Assembly (NCBI RefSeq): GCF_003626535.1
Contig: NZ_RBAL01000002.1
Span: forward strand, 310,001-374,000
Source: Streptomyces hoynatensis
GTDB lineage: Bacteria > Actinomycetota > Actinomycetes > Streptomycetales > Streptomycetaceae
Direction: 5' to 3'
Length of the DNA: 64,000 bases
The position numbers were made by a program, and so were the translations under genes. The notes beneath the pieces are model-generated. The model was not told the origin of the DNA and ran no database searches. It worked only from the letters and a program-made list of their open reading frames with translations. This document shows, piece by piece, positions 1-8,403 of the stretch (the first letter of the stretch is position 1; the number at the start of each line of letters is the position of its first letter).

Positions 1-37
1 GGGCGGCGATCCCCCCACGGCTCGGGGATCACCGCCC
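1..37. terminator. hairpin terminator of an upstream gene
   Basis: Inverted repeat with 14-nt arms (1-14 and 24-37, one mismatch) and a 9-nt loop. There is no T-run, as is usual for high-GC actinobacterial terminators. It probably ends a gene lying left of the window. Confidence 0.6.
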
Positions 38-78
38 GCCCACCCGTTGACGGGGGATCGGTGCCCCGCCTAAGTTCT

Positions 79-114
79 GTTCGAAGTAACGATCGCCGTA
101 CGAGATTTCGTACG
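79..114 (+). promoter_or_regulatory. putative operator upstream of the arabinofuranosidase gene
   Basis: A GTTCGAAG half at 79-86 is followed 19 nt later by GTACGAGAT (98-106). An inverted repeat with arms CGTACGA (97-103) and TCGTACG (108-114) overlaps it. The same half-site arrangement occurs at 12369-12396 and 14790-14817, both just upstream of sugar genes, which suggests a common regulator. The binding protein is not identified. Confidence 0.4.
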
Positions 115-149
115 TTTCGCCAGCAGGACGCGAGCACACAGGGACCCGC

Positions 150-1676
150 ATGAGCGACGCACCGCACACCGCCCGATTCACCCTCGACCCCGCCTTCGCC
201 GTCTCACCCGTGGACCCCAGGCTGTTCGGCTCCTTCGTCGAGCACCTCGGCCGCTGCGTCTACACCGGCGTCTACGAGCCGGGCCACCCCACCGCCGACG
301 CGGCGGGCCTGCGCGGCGACGTCCTCGACCTGGTGCGCGAGCTCGGCGTGACCGTGGTGCGCTACCCGGGGGGCAACTTCGTCTCCGGCTACAAGTGGGA
401 GGACGGCGTCGGCCCCAGAGAGCGCCGCCCGCGCCGCCTCGACCTGGCCTGGCGCTCCACCGAGAGCAACCAGTTCGGCCTCGGCGAGTTCATGGACTTC
501 GTCCGCAAGATCGACGCCGAGCCGATGCTCGCCGTCAACCTGGGCACCCGCGGCGTCGCCGAGGCCATCGAGCTCCAGGAGTACGCCAACCACCCCGGCG
601 GCACCGAGCTGTCCGACCTCCGCGCCTCCCACGGCGACAAGGACCCCTACGGCGTCGCGCTGTGGTGCCTGGGCAACGAGATGGACGGCCCCTGGCAGAC
701 CGGCCACAAGACCGCAGACGAGTACGGGCGGCTGGCCGCCGAGACGGCCCGCGCCATGCGGCAGGCCGACCCCGGCGTCGAACTCGTCGCCTGCGGCAGC
801 TCGTCCCAGAGCATGCCGACCTTCGCGGCCTGGGAGGGTACCGTCCTCGGCCACGCCTACGACCTGGTCGACCACATCTCCCTGCACGCCTACTACCAGG
901 AGGAGGACGGCGACCGCGACTCCTTCCTCGCCTCGGCCGTCGACACCGAGTCCTTCATCGAGAACGTCGTCGCCACCTGCGACCACGTCGGCGCCCGCCT
1001 CAAGTCGCCCAAGCGCATCACGCTTTCCTTCGACGAGTGGAACGTGTGGTACCAGAGCGGCGGCGCCCCCCAGCTCTCCGACGAGGGCCGTGGCGAGGAC
1101 TGGAGCGAGGCGCCGCGGCTGCTGGAGGACAACTACAGCGTCACCGACGCCGTGGTCTTCGGCTCGCTGCTGATCGCCCTGCTGCGGCACGCCGACCGGG
1201 TCAAGGTCGCCTGCCTCGCCCAACTGGTCAACGTCATCGCCCCGATCGCCACCGAGCCGGGCGGGGCGGCCTGGCGGCAGACGACGTTCCACCCCTTCGC
1301 GCAGGCCTCGAAGTACGGCCGCGGCACCGTCCTGGACGTGCGCCCCGAGGGGCCCCGGCACCTGACCCGCCGCTACGGCGAGGTGGACCTGCTGCACGCC
1401 ACCGCGGTCCGCGACGAGGCCACCGGCGCCGTCACCGTCTTCGCCGTCAACCGCCACCAGACCGAGCCGCTGCCGCTCGAGGTCACCCTCCACGGCCTGG
1501 GCCTGACGGAGGTGACCGAGCACTCCGTGCTCGCCGACGCCGACCCCGAGGCCCGCAACACCGCGGCCGAGCCCGAGCGCGTCACCCCGCACCAGGCCAC
1601 CGGGACCACGCTGGCCGGCGGCGTCCTCCGCGCCACCCTGGAACCGCTGTCCTGGAACGTGATCCGGCTCGGCTGA
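150..1676 (+). CDS. alpha-L-arabinofuranosidase, GH51 family
   Basis: A 508-residue enzyme that removes terminal L-arabinofuranosyl residues from arabinoxylan, arabinan or derived oligosaccharides. The (beta/alpha)8 catalytic domain fills roughly residues 20-320 and is followed by a beta-sandwich. The acid/base glutamate is E177 in WCLGNEMDG and the nucleophile is E296 in FDEWNVW. RYPGGNF near residue 71 is also family-typical. No signal peptide is visible, so it probably acts in the cytoplasm on imported oligosaccharides, as many GH51 enzymes do. The ATG at 150 has an AGGGA ribosome site about 8 nt upstream. It stands alone on the plus strand, but a sugar importer cluster starts a few kilobases away and shares a candidate operator, so co-regulation is an inference. 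Confidence 0.92.
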   Translation: MSDAPHTARFTLDPAFAVSPVDPRLFGSFVEHLGRCVYTGVYEPGHPTADAAGLRGDVLDLVRELGVTVVRYPGGNFVSGYKWEDGVGPRERRPRRLDLAWRSTESNQFGLGEFMDFVRKIDAEPMLAVNLGTRGVAEAIELQEYANHPGGTELSDLRASHGDKDPYGVALWCLGNEMDGPWQTGHKTADEYGRLAAETARAMRQADPGVELVACGSSSQSMPTFAAWEGTVLGHAYDLVDHISLHAYYQEEDGDRDSFLASAVDTESFIENVVATCDHVGARLKSPKRITLSFDEWNVWYQSGGAPQLSDEGRGEDWSEAPRLLEDNYSVTDAVVFGSLLIALLRHADRVKVACLAQLVNVIAPIATEPGGAAWRQTTFHPFAQASKYGRGTVLDVRPEGPRHLTRRYGEVDLLHATAVRDEATGAVTVFAVNRHQTEPLPLEVTLHGLGLTEVTEHSVLADADPEARNTAAEPERVTPHQATGTTLAGGVLRATLEPLSWNVIRLG

Positions 1677-1862
1677 GGGGGCTCCGGCGCGGCCGAAGGG
1701 CGACCGCCCCACGCCGCGAAAACCCCGCTTCCCGGTCAGGGCGGGCGAACCGGTCAGTCGCTCTCAAGAGGGCCGTCTTCCCCCGCTCACCCGCCGTTCA
1801 TGTGCGCGCTCAAGAGTGCCCCCGGCAATCGACACGAGAGCGCATCCCCCGGGGAGTACGAC

Positions 1863-3605
1863 ATGGGGCACGGACACCACCACGGCCACGGCCACCCGCA
1901 CGGCCATCACCACCCGCACGGCCACGGTCACGACCACGAGGAGACCAGACCGCTGCCCGCGGCCATGGACCTCGCGGTCCCCGACAGCGAGTTGAGCCCC
2001 GACCAGCTCACGCGCCGCTCCATGCTGCGCCGCGCCGGCCTGCTCGGCGCCGGCGTGGCCGGGGCGAGCGTGCTGGCCGGGGCCGGCGGCGCCGCCGCCT
2101 CCTCCCCTGCTGCGTCTGCCTCGTCTGCCGCGGGCAGCCGCGGGAACGGGGGCGGCGGCCTCACCTGGCTCGCGGGCGACCACCACATCCACACCCAGTA
2201 CAGCCCCGACGCGCAGTACCGGGTCATCGACCAGGTCCGCCAGGCCGCCGCCCACGGCCTCGACTGGATGGTCATCACCGACCACGGCACCGAGCAGCAC
2301 GTCAGGATCGGCGTCGAGAAGGTCAACCCCGACATCCAGGCGGCCCGTTCCGCCCACGAGGACACCCTGGTCTTCCAGGGCCTGGAGTGGAACATCCCGG
2401 CCGCCGAGCACGGCACCGTGTTCGTGCACCCGGGCCGCAACGAGGTCGAGGTCCTCAAGCAGTTCGAGCGGGACTACGACGGCGCGGTGCAGTCCGCCAC
2501 CGCCAACACCCCGCAGAACGAGGCCCTGGCCATCGCCGGCCTCGACTTCCTCGCCTCCCAGGTGCGCCGCAACAAGGTCAAGGACGCCCTGATGCTGGCG
2601 AACCACCCCTCCCGCAAGGGCATCGACTCGCCGCACGAGATCCGCGCCTGGCGCGACGCCCAGCCCACCATCGCCGTCGGCTTCGAGGGCGCCCCCGGCC
2701 ACCAGGCCGGCGGCATCCCCGCCCCGCACGGGCCCGGCAGCGGGCGCGGCGGCTACGAGTCCAGCCCGAGCGCCGACTCCTTCGCCGGCTACCCGGCCGA
2801 GTCCTACCGGACCTGGGGCGGCTTCGACTGGATGACCGCCACCGTGGGCGGCCTGTGGGACAGCCTCCTCGCCGAGGGCAAGCCCTGGTGGATCACCGCC
2901 AACTCCGACTCCCACAAGATCTACGGCGACACCTCGGTCACCCCCGCGGACGACGACTTCGAGGGCAACGGCTTCCACACCCCGCCGGTGTACGCCGGCT
3001 CCGGGCTGCTCACGGACAACACCGACTTCTGGCCCGGCCAGTACAGCAGGACCCACGTCGGCGCCCGGAACTTCTCCTACGCCGCCGTCATGGAGGGCAT
3101 CCGCGCCGGGCGCATCTGGGTGGACCACGGCGGGCTGATCTCCGGCCTGGACGCCCGGCTGCGCGGCGGCGGCAGGTCCGTCACCCTGGGCGGCTCGCTG
3201 CACGTGCGGCGCGGCACCCGGGTCGAGCTGTCCATCGAGATCGCCCTGGCCAACGGCCCCAACTGGGCGCAGTTCGTGCCCGAGCTGGCCCGCGTGGACG
3301 TCATCCAGGGCGCGGTCACCGGCACCCAGCGCGACAAGGACACCTTCCGGGCGCGCCAGGCCAAGGTCGTCACCTCCTTCGACGTCAACCGCTCGACGGG
3401 CACCGTCACCCTGACCTACTCGCTCGGCCGCGTCGACCAGCCGCTCTACGTCCGGCTGCGCGGCACCGACGGCAACCGCAGCCAGCCCGGCCTGTACGGC
3501 GCGGACGTGGACCCGGCGGGCCCCGCCCTCGACGTGCTCGGCGACGCCGACCCGTGGCAGGACCTGTGGTTCTACTCCAACCCGATGTGGGTGCTGCCCG
3601 AGTAA
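1863..3605 (+). CDS. Tat-exported PHP-domain metallohydrolase with His-rich N-terminus (CehA/McbA-like)
   Basis: 580 residues. The ATG at 1863 is chosen over an in-frame ATG at 1800 because GGGGAG lies about 9 nt upstream. Residues 1-25 contain 14 histidines in Gly/His/Pro repeats. A twin-arginine signal follows (R51-R52, hydrophobic stretch to about residue 80) and then a Ser/Ala linker. The PHP domain opens with DHHIH (106-110) and continues with VITDHG, both metal ligands of this fold. Related CehA/McbA proteins are annotated as metal-dependent phosphoesterases or carbamate hydrolases, and the substrate here is unknown. Tat substrates fold and load metal before export, so the His-rich n-region may help metal loading in the cytoplasm; that is inference. 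Confidence 0.8.
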   Translation: MGHGHHHGHGHPHGHHHPHGHGHDHEETRPLPAAMDLAVPDSELSPDQLTRRSMLRRAGLLGAGVAGASVLAGAGGAAASSPAASASSAAGSRGNGGGGLTWLAGDHHIHTQYSPDAQYRVIDQVRQAAAHGLDWMVITDHGTEQHVRIGVEKVNPDIQAARSAHEDTLVFQGLEWNIPAAEHGTVFVHPGRNEVEVLKQFERDYDGAVQSATANTPQNEALAIAGLDFLASQVRRNKVKDALMLANHPSRKGIDSPHEIRAWRDAQPTIAVGFEGAPGHQAGGIPAPHGPGSGRGGYESSPSADSFAGYPAESYRTWGGFDWMTATVGGLWDSLLAEGKPWWITANSDSHKIYGDTSVTPADDDFEGNGFHTPPVYAGSGLLTDNTDFWPGQYSRTHVGARNFSYAAVMEGIRAGRIWVDHGGLISGLDARLRGGGRSVTLGGSLHVRRGTRVELSIEIALANGPNWAQFVPELARVDVIQGAVTGTQRDKDTFRARQAKVVTSFDVNRSTGTVTLTYSLGRVDQPLYVRLRGTDGNRSQPGLYGADVDPAGPALDVLGDADPWQDLWFYSNPMWVLPE

Positions 3606-3706
3606 CCCCCCTCGCCGCCGGCCGTCGCGAACCGGACCTGCGGCTTCTCCCGGGGCCGCGGCGCGGCCACCCGCCTGACGCCTGGCGGCGGGTCCCGCGC
3701 CGCGGC

Positions 3707-3810
3707 CCGGGCCGTTGGGGTTCGCCCCGGCCCGGGCCGGGCCGCTTTCCGGCTCCCCGCCCGGTCGGGGTTCGGCCCGGGCCGTTGCGGGTTCGCCCCG
3801 GCCCGGCCCC
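3707..3810. repeat. two copies of a GC-rich direct repeat
   Basis: The words GGGCCGTT and GGTTCGCCCCGGCCCGG recur at about 3707-3741 and 3774-3810, in the gap before the gene at 3850. The copies differ by small insertions. No function is assigned. Confidence 0.5.
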
Positions 3811-3849
3811 CAAGCTTCCTCGCCTCCTCCCCACCCCTGGAGCGCCACC

Positions 3850-4446
3850 GTGCCCCCACCCGCCGCCGTGCCGCCGATCGGCCTCAGCGCCGGTTCCCGG
3901 CACCTGCCGGACGCCGACCACCTGCTGCACCGCCTCGCTGCGGCCCTCGCGCTCCCGGGCGGCACCCTGGGCTGCACGCACCCGGTGCGGGCCCCCGGCC
4001 CGATCCTCGCGCTGAGCCTCAGCCTGCCGGGCCCGGCGGAGACCGGTGCCGCCTACGACCGCCTCGCCGGTGGCCTCGCCGCCGAACTCGGCCTCGCCAC
4101 CGCCTGGCAGGACGCCCGCACCGGCCCGCCCGAACACCACGAGGGCGCCGCCGCCGGGGCCGCCGCCGCGGCCCTGCGCTCCGGGCGCGCGGTGCTCTTC
4201 CCCGGCTGGTCGCAGACCACCGGCACCCTCACCGTCGGCGAACTCCTCGACCGGACGGCGATCACCCGCACCGTGGCCCTCGGCGGCCTGGTGCCCGAGC
4301 CCACCGCGCTCCTCGACACCCGCGCCCACCTGCGCCCCGAATGGGAGGAGGACGACCTGCTGCTGCGCCTGATGCCGGCCCGCGGCGGCACCTACGTCCC
4401 CTTCGACATCCCCGACACCCACCCCTGCTGCGGCGGCCGGCACTGA
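3850..4446 (+). CDS. hypothetical protein
   Basis: 198 residues, not recognised. The GTG at 3850 is preferred because GGAG sits at 3839-3842 with a 7-nt spacer; upstream in-frame sequence is low-complexity Pro/Gly. The protein is Ala/Leu-rich without a signal peptide or membrane helix. Its C-terminal third is acidic and more conserved-looking (RPEWEEDDLLLRLMPARGG, then DTHPCCGGRH at the end). The terminal Cys-Cys and His could bind metal, but this is speculation. It is a monocistronic plus-strand gene between the PHP hydrolase and a lipoprotein gene. Confidence 0.55.
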   Translation: MPPPAAVPPIGLSAGSRHLPDADHLLHRLAAALALPGGTLGCTHPVRAPGPILALSLSLPGPAETGAAYDRLAGGLAAELGLATAWQDARTGPPEHHEGAAAGAAAAALRSGRAVLFPGWSQTTGTLTVGELLDRTAITRTVALGGLVPEPTALLDTRAHLRPEWEEDDLLLRLMPARGGTYVPFDIPDTHPCCGGRH

Positions 4447-4747
4447 GCGGCCCGCCGTCGCGCGGCCACCCCGAGGAGGAAGGAGCGGGGCGGCCACGCA
4501 ACCAACGGCCAAGCGCCCGCAGACCGTTCAACCCCTTGCCACCGCGAGCCCTGCCACCCCCACCCTCCCCGGCCCCACGTCACCGGATGCGACCGCGCCC
4601 CTGCCCGATCGAGTGAAACCGGCCCCGGGGCGCGGGCGGGTTCTCGCCCGCCTCCGGTTCAGGACACGCCGCCTCGCTTCCCCGCCGTCCGGCTTCCCAG
4701 CCCCATCCTGGAACCCCAACAGACCTAAAACCAGGAGAGGTTGGAAC

Positions 4748-5434
4748 ATGCCGAAGCTGCCGCCCGCACGAGACCTGCGGACCCGCACCGCCGCCGCCGC
4801 GCTGCTCCCCGCGCTGGCCCTCGCGACGACCGTCGCCTGCCGGGCGCCCGGAGAGCCGTCGGCGGAGGAGCTCAGGGACCGGGCGACCGCCCCGGGGACT
4901 GGGGAAGTGCGCGCGCGGGCGCTCGACGCGGTGCAGGCGGAGCTCGACGAGGTGACGCAAAGCCTGCCGGAGCTGCACCGCTACACCGTGGTGGTACGCG
5001 ACCTGTGTCTCCGGGGCCAGGGCTGGGACTACGAGCTGCAGGACGCCCCGGGTCCCGCCCTGGAGTGCTCGGTGCGGGCGACGGCCTATTTCGGTACGGA
5101 CGAGGACATGCCTGCCCTGCTGCGGCGGATCGCCGAGGCGTTACCCGACTACGCGGAGGCGGCGCAGGAGGAACTGGAAGGCTGGGGACGTGCCCCGAGC
5201 GCCGGCCACCTGCCCTGGGAGGGGGGAATTCCGGGCGTGGAATGGGAAACCCCCGAGGGCGGCCTGATCGACGATCCGTATCCCTGCCAGGACGAGTCGG
5301 ACGGCATCATCTACTCACGCTGCACCCCCGACGCACCCGAGGAGGTGCCCCTCGACGAGATCAGAGGCGCCCACGAGAGCGTCCTCACCTGGTCAAGCAG
5401 CGAGAACTACCTCACGGTCCCGCGCAACGACTGA
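4748..5434 (+). CDS. putative secreted lipoprotein
   Basis: 228 residues. The ATG at 4748 has AGGAGAGG about 10 nt upstream. The N-terminus has Arg/Lys, a hydrophobic run (AAAALLPALALATTVAC) and a lipobox-type cysteine near residue 30, so it should be anchored to the outer face of the membrane. The mature part is acidic, with a long helix-rich segment and four further cysteines that could form disulphides. No enzymatic motif is seen. Actinobacteria carry many such orphan lipoproteins, and the function is unknown. Confidence 0.7.
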   Translation: MPKLPPARDLRTRTAAAALLPALALATTVACRAPGEPSAEELRDRATAPGTGEVRARALDAVQAELDEVTQSLPELHRYTVVVRDLCLRGQGWDYELQDAPGPALECSVRATAYFGTDEDMPALLRRIAEALPDYAEAAQEELEGWGRAPSAGHLPWEGGIPGVEWETPEGGLIDDPYPCQDESDGIIYSRCTPDAPEEVPLDEIRGAHESVLTWSSSENYLTVPRND

Positions 5435-5604
5435 GGCGGGCCCGCCGGGGCCTGCCGCCGGGTGGTGGGGGAGGCGCCGGGTGGTCCGTGCGGCGGCCCG
5501 GGACCGAAGGAACGTGGCCGCCGCACGGATCGGAGGACGGCGCCGGCGCCGCCGCTACCCGAGGAGTTCGCCGGCGCCGCTACCGGAGAAGCGCGTTGCC
5601 GCCG

Positions 5605-5868
5605 CTACTGGAGGGTGCCCCGGTAGCCGACCGGTCCCTCGCCGGGGAACTGGGCCGCGCCCTGGAAACGTGAACCTTCGTCGAAGAAGGTGATGTTCCC
5701 GTTTCCTTGTGGACTGCTCCAGGTGACCTGGGTGCCGGTGCTCGGCGCGCCGTTCGCGGGAACCACCTGCGCGCGGTTCTGCAACGAGACCTCCAGGTCC
5801 GCGTCGGGCGACCAGGTGCCCTCGGGACCACCGGTCTGGATCTCCGTACGGTACGTGGCCAAAGCCAT
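5605..5868 (-). CDS. small OAA-like lectin (single sugar-binding repeat)
   Basis: 87 residues from ATG 5868. The body resembles one repeat of the Oscillatoria agardhii agglutinin family, which binds branched high-mannose glycans. A Y-x2-E-x-Q-x-GG-x4-W start (residues 6-19) is followed by the family-typical close [10 protein letters not shown] (77-86), which matches EGPIGFRATL of OAA from memory. Known members carry two or four repeats; this has one. No signal peptide is visible. The start is uncertain: AAGGGAG directly abuts the ATG but stands 6 nt before a TTG at codon 3, and the frame stays open upstream to 6027. It lies 184 nt downstream of the mutarotase gene on the same strand. Confidence 0.6.
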   Translation of the reverse strand: MALATYRTEIQTGGPEGTWSPDADLEVSLQNRAQVVPANGAPSTGTQVTWSSPQGNGNITFFDEGSRFQGAAQFPGEGPVGYRGTLQ

Positions 5869-6052
5869 CTCCCTTGTGTGGATGGGCAGTTGCGCAGGCA
5901 ACCTGCCCGGGGCCGCGTCAGCGGAAGCGGCTTTCTGCTCGCTCGTCCGGGTGAAAAGCGGGCGGCGTCCCACCGGGTCCGCCGCGGCCACCGGGTCCAC
6001 GGCCTCCACCGGGGCAGCCGGGTCCACCGGGGCCCGGGGGCCCCGGGCCGGG

Positions 6053-7126
6053 TCAGCGGACGCCGAAGGAGTAGATCGTGGTCGAGCGGTGGGTGCGGCC
6101 GGGGTGGAGCCAGGTGGCGGGGAAGTGGGGGTGGTTCGGCGAGTCGGGGAAGTGCTGGGTCTCCAGGCAGAGGGCGTCGCCCTGGCGGTAGGTGCGGCCG
6201 GAGGGTCCCGCGAGGGTGCCGTCGAGGAAGTTGCCGCTGTAGAACTGGATGCCGGGCTCGGTGGTGGCCACCTTCATGACCCGGCCCGAGCCCGGGTCGA
6301 AGAGGGTGGCGACGTGCTCGGGGGCGGCGGTGACGCCCTTGTCCAGCACGAAGTTGTGGTCGTAGCCCTGGGCGTGCAGCAGCTGCGGGTGGGCCTCCCG
6401 CAGGTCGCGGCCGATGGGCTTGGCGCGGCGGAAGTCGAAGGGGGTGCCCTCGACGGGCGCCAGCTCCCCGGTGGGGATCAGCGTCTCGGTGACCGGGGTG
6501 TAGCGGCCTGCGGCGAGGCCGAGCCGGTGGTCGGCCACCGGTCCCGCGCCCTCGCCCGCGAGGTTGAAGTAGATGTGGCTGGTGAGGTTCACCGGGGTGG
6601 TGGCGTCGGTGGTGGCCGCGTAGTCGATGCGCAGCGCCCCCTCCTCGGTGAGGGTGTAGTTCACCCGCGTCTCCAGCGTGCCGGGGTAACCCGCGTCCCC
6701 GGCCGGGCTGGTGAGGCGGAGCGTCAGCCCGGCCGGGGAGGAGGGGGTCACCTCCCACAGCCGCTTGTCGAAGCCCTCGTCCCCGCCGTGCAGGCTGTGG
6801 GGCCCGTCGTTGACCGGGAGGCGGTACTCGCGGCCGTCGAGCGTGAAGCGCCCGCCGGCGATGCGGTTGCCGTACCTCCCGATCAGTGCCCCGAAGTACG
6901 GGGAGCCGGCGAGGTAGGGCTCCAGGGAGCCGAAGCCGAGGGAGACGTTGGCCGTCCGGCCGTCGCGGTCGGGCAGTTCGAGGGACTGCACGACGCCGCC
7001 GTAGGCGAGCACCCCGAGGCGGGTGCCGCCGCGGGCCAGGGTCCACCGGTGGACTTCGGTGCCGTCGGCGAGTCGGCCGAACGGCTCCCGCAGCGGACCC
7101 TGCGCGGCCGGACGAGGGGTGGACAT
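6053..7126 (-). CDS. galM: aldose 1-epimerase (galactose mutarotase)
   Basis: 357 residues. It interconverts alpha and beta anomers of aldoses such as galactose, glucose or arabinose so that downstream enzymes receive the right form. GNRIAGGRF and [10 protein letters not shown] in the N-terminal half and [12 protein letters not shown] near residue 178 are the family's sugar-binding and catalytic-histidine segments; the catalytic glutamate lies near the C-terminus. The length is normal. It is the last enzyme gene of the importer operon, 28 nt after the permease stop. This position supports an imported aldose as substrate. Confidence 0.9.
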   Translation of the reverse strand: MSTPRPAAQGPLREPFGRLADGTEVHRWTLARGGTRLGVLAYGGVVQSLELPDRDGRTANVSLGFGSLEPYLAGSPYFGALIGRYGNRIAGGRFTLDGREYRLPVNDGPHSLHGGDEGFDKRLWEVTPSSPAGLTLRLTSPAGDAGYPGTLETRVNYTLTEEGALRIDYAATTDATTPVNLTSHIYFNLAGEGAGPVADHRLGLAAGRYTPVTETLIPTGELAPVEGTPFDFRRAKPIGRDLREAHPQLLHAQGYDHNFVLDKGVTAAPEHVATLFDPGSGRVMKVATTEPGIQFYSGNFLDGTLAGPSGRTYRQGDALCLETQHFPDSPNHPHFPATWLHPGRTHRSTTIYSFGVR

Positions 7127-7154
7127 GGCTGCCGCTCCTTCCAGGCGGTCGGTA

Positions 7155-8402
7155 TCAGGTGGCGGCCCGGCGCTTGTTCCACACGTCGAAGCCCACCGCC
7201 GCCAGCAGTACCAGACCCTTGATGACCTGCTGCCAGTCGGGTCCCACTCCGACGAGCGACATGCCGTTGTTCAGCACGCCGAGCACCAGGCCGCCGATGA
7301 CCGCGCCGAGCACGGTGCCGACGCCGCCGCTCATGGAGGCGCCGCCGATGAAGGCCGCCGCGATGGCCTCCAGCTCGAACAGGTTGCCCGCGCCCGGGGT
7401 GCCCGCGTTGAGCCTGGCGGCGTAGACGCAGCCCGCCAGGGCGGCCAGCACGCCCATGTTGATGAACACCACCATGGTGACCCGGCGGTCCTTGACGCCG
7501 GACAGCTGGGCCGCGGCCCGGTTGCCGCCCAGGGCGTAGACGTGGCGGCCGACGACGGCGTGCCGCATCACGAAGCCGACCACGACCAGCAGCCCGCCCA
7601 GGATGAGCAGCACCACCGGCACGCCCCGGTAGCTGGCCAGGGTCAGCGTGAAGGCCAGGATCGCGGCCACCAGGGCCAGGCACTTGAGCGCGAAGAGGTT
7701 GAACGGGGAGACCTCAAGCTCGTACGCCCGCTGCTGCTGCCTGCTGCGCCACTGGAAGAAGACGACGACGGCGCAGAGCACGAGCCCGATCAGGACGGTC
7801 AGGTTGTGGTAGTTCGTGTCCGGCCCCACCTCCGGGAGGTAGCCCTGGGCGATGTCCTGGAAGCCGCCGGGGAAGGGCGACTTCGACTGCCCGTCGAGCA
7901 GCAGCTGGGTGGCGCCGCGGAACAGGAGCATCCCGGCCAGGGTGACGATGAAGGACGGGATGCCGATGTAGGCGATCCAGAAGCCCTGCCAGGCGCCGAC
8001 GGCGGCGCCCACCAGCAGCGAGATGGCCAGGGCCAGTTGCCAGGACATGTCGTGGTCGACCATGAGGACGGCCGCCACGCCGCCGGAGAACGCCGCGAGC
8101 GAGCCGACGGACAGGTCGATGTGGCCGTTGATGATGACGACCATCATGCCGATGGCCAGGATCAGGATGTAGCTGTTCTGCAGGATGACGTTGGTGATGT
8201 TGCGCGGCAGCAGCACGTCGCCGCCGGTCCAGATCTGGAACATGCCCAGCAGCAGGACCAGCGCGATCAGCATGCCGGACTGGCGCATGTTGGTCCTGAC
8301 CGCGCGCAGCAGCTGGCCGGCGAGCGACCGCGCGCCGCCGGAGGGCCCCCCGCCGCCCTCCGGGCGTTCCGAGGTGCTCTTGCCAAGGGTCGCCTGGCTC
8401 AT
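7155..8402 (-). CDS. sugar ABC transporter permease (GguB/XylH type)
   Basis: 415-residue integral membrane protein with about ten hydrophobic segments, of the BPD_transp_2 family that serves ribose, xylose and galactose importers. The signature NGHIDLSVGSLAAFSGG is at about residues 98-114. The ATG at 8402 lies one nucleotide after the ATPase stop, so the two are translationally coupled. It should form a homodimeric channel with the ATPase at 8404-10005 and receive sugar from the binding protein at 10044-11150. Confidence 0.92.
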   Translation of the reverse strand: MSQATLGKSTSERPEGGGGPSGGARSLAGQLLRAVRTNMRQSGMLIALVLLLGMFQIWTGGDVLLPRNITNVILQNSYILILAIGMMVVIINGHIDLSVGSLAAFSGGVAAVLMVDHDMSWQLALAISLLVGAAVGAWQGFWIAYIGIPSFIVTLAGMLLFRGATQLLLDGQSKSPFPGGFQDIAQGYLPEVGPDTNYHNLTVLIGLVLCAVVVFFQWRSRQQQRAYELEVSPFNLFALKCLALVAAILAFTLTLASYRGVPVVLLILGGLLVVVGFVMRHAVVGRHVYALGGNRAAAQLSGVKDRRVTMVVFINMGVLAALAGCVYAARLNAGTPGAGNLFELEAIAAAFIGGASMSGGVGTVLGAVIGGLVLGVLNNGMSLVGVGPDWQQVIKGLVLLAAVGFDVWNKRRAAT

Positions 8403-8403
8403 G

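Noticed and set aside
395..4015. A very long open frame (over 1200 codons) across the first two genes
   Set aside because: It is Arg/Pro-rich frame-shifted translation of the arabinofuranosidase and PHP genes; GC-rich third positions keep stop codons rare.
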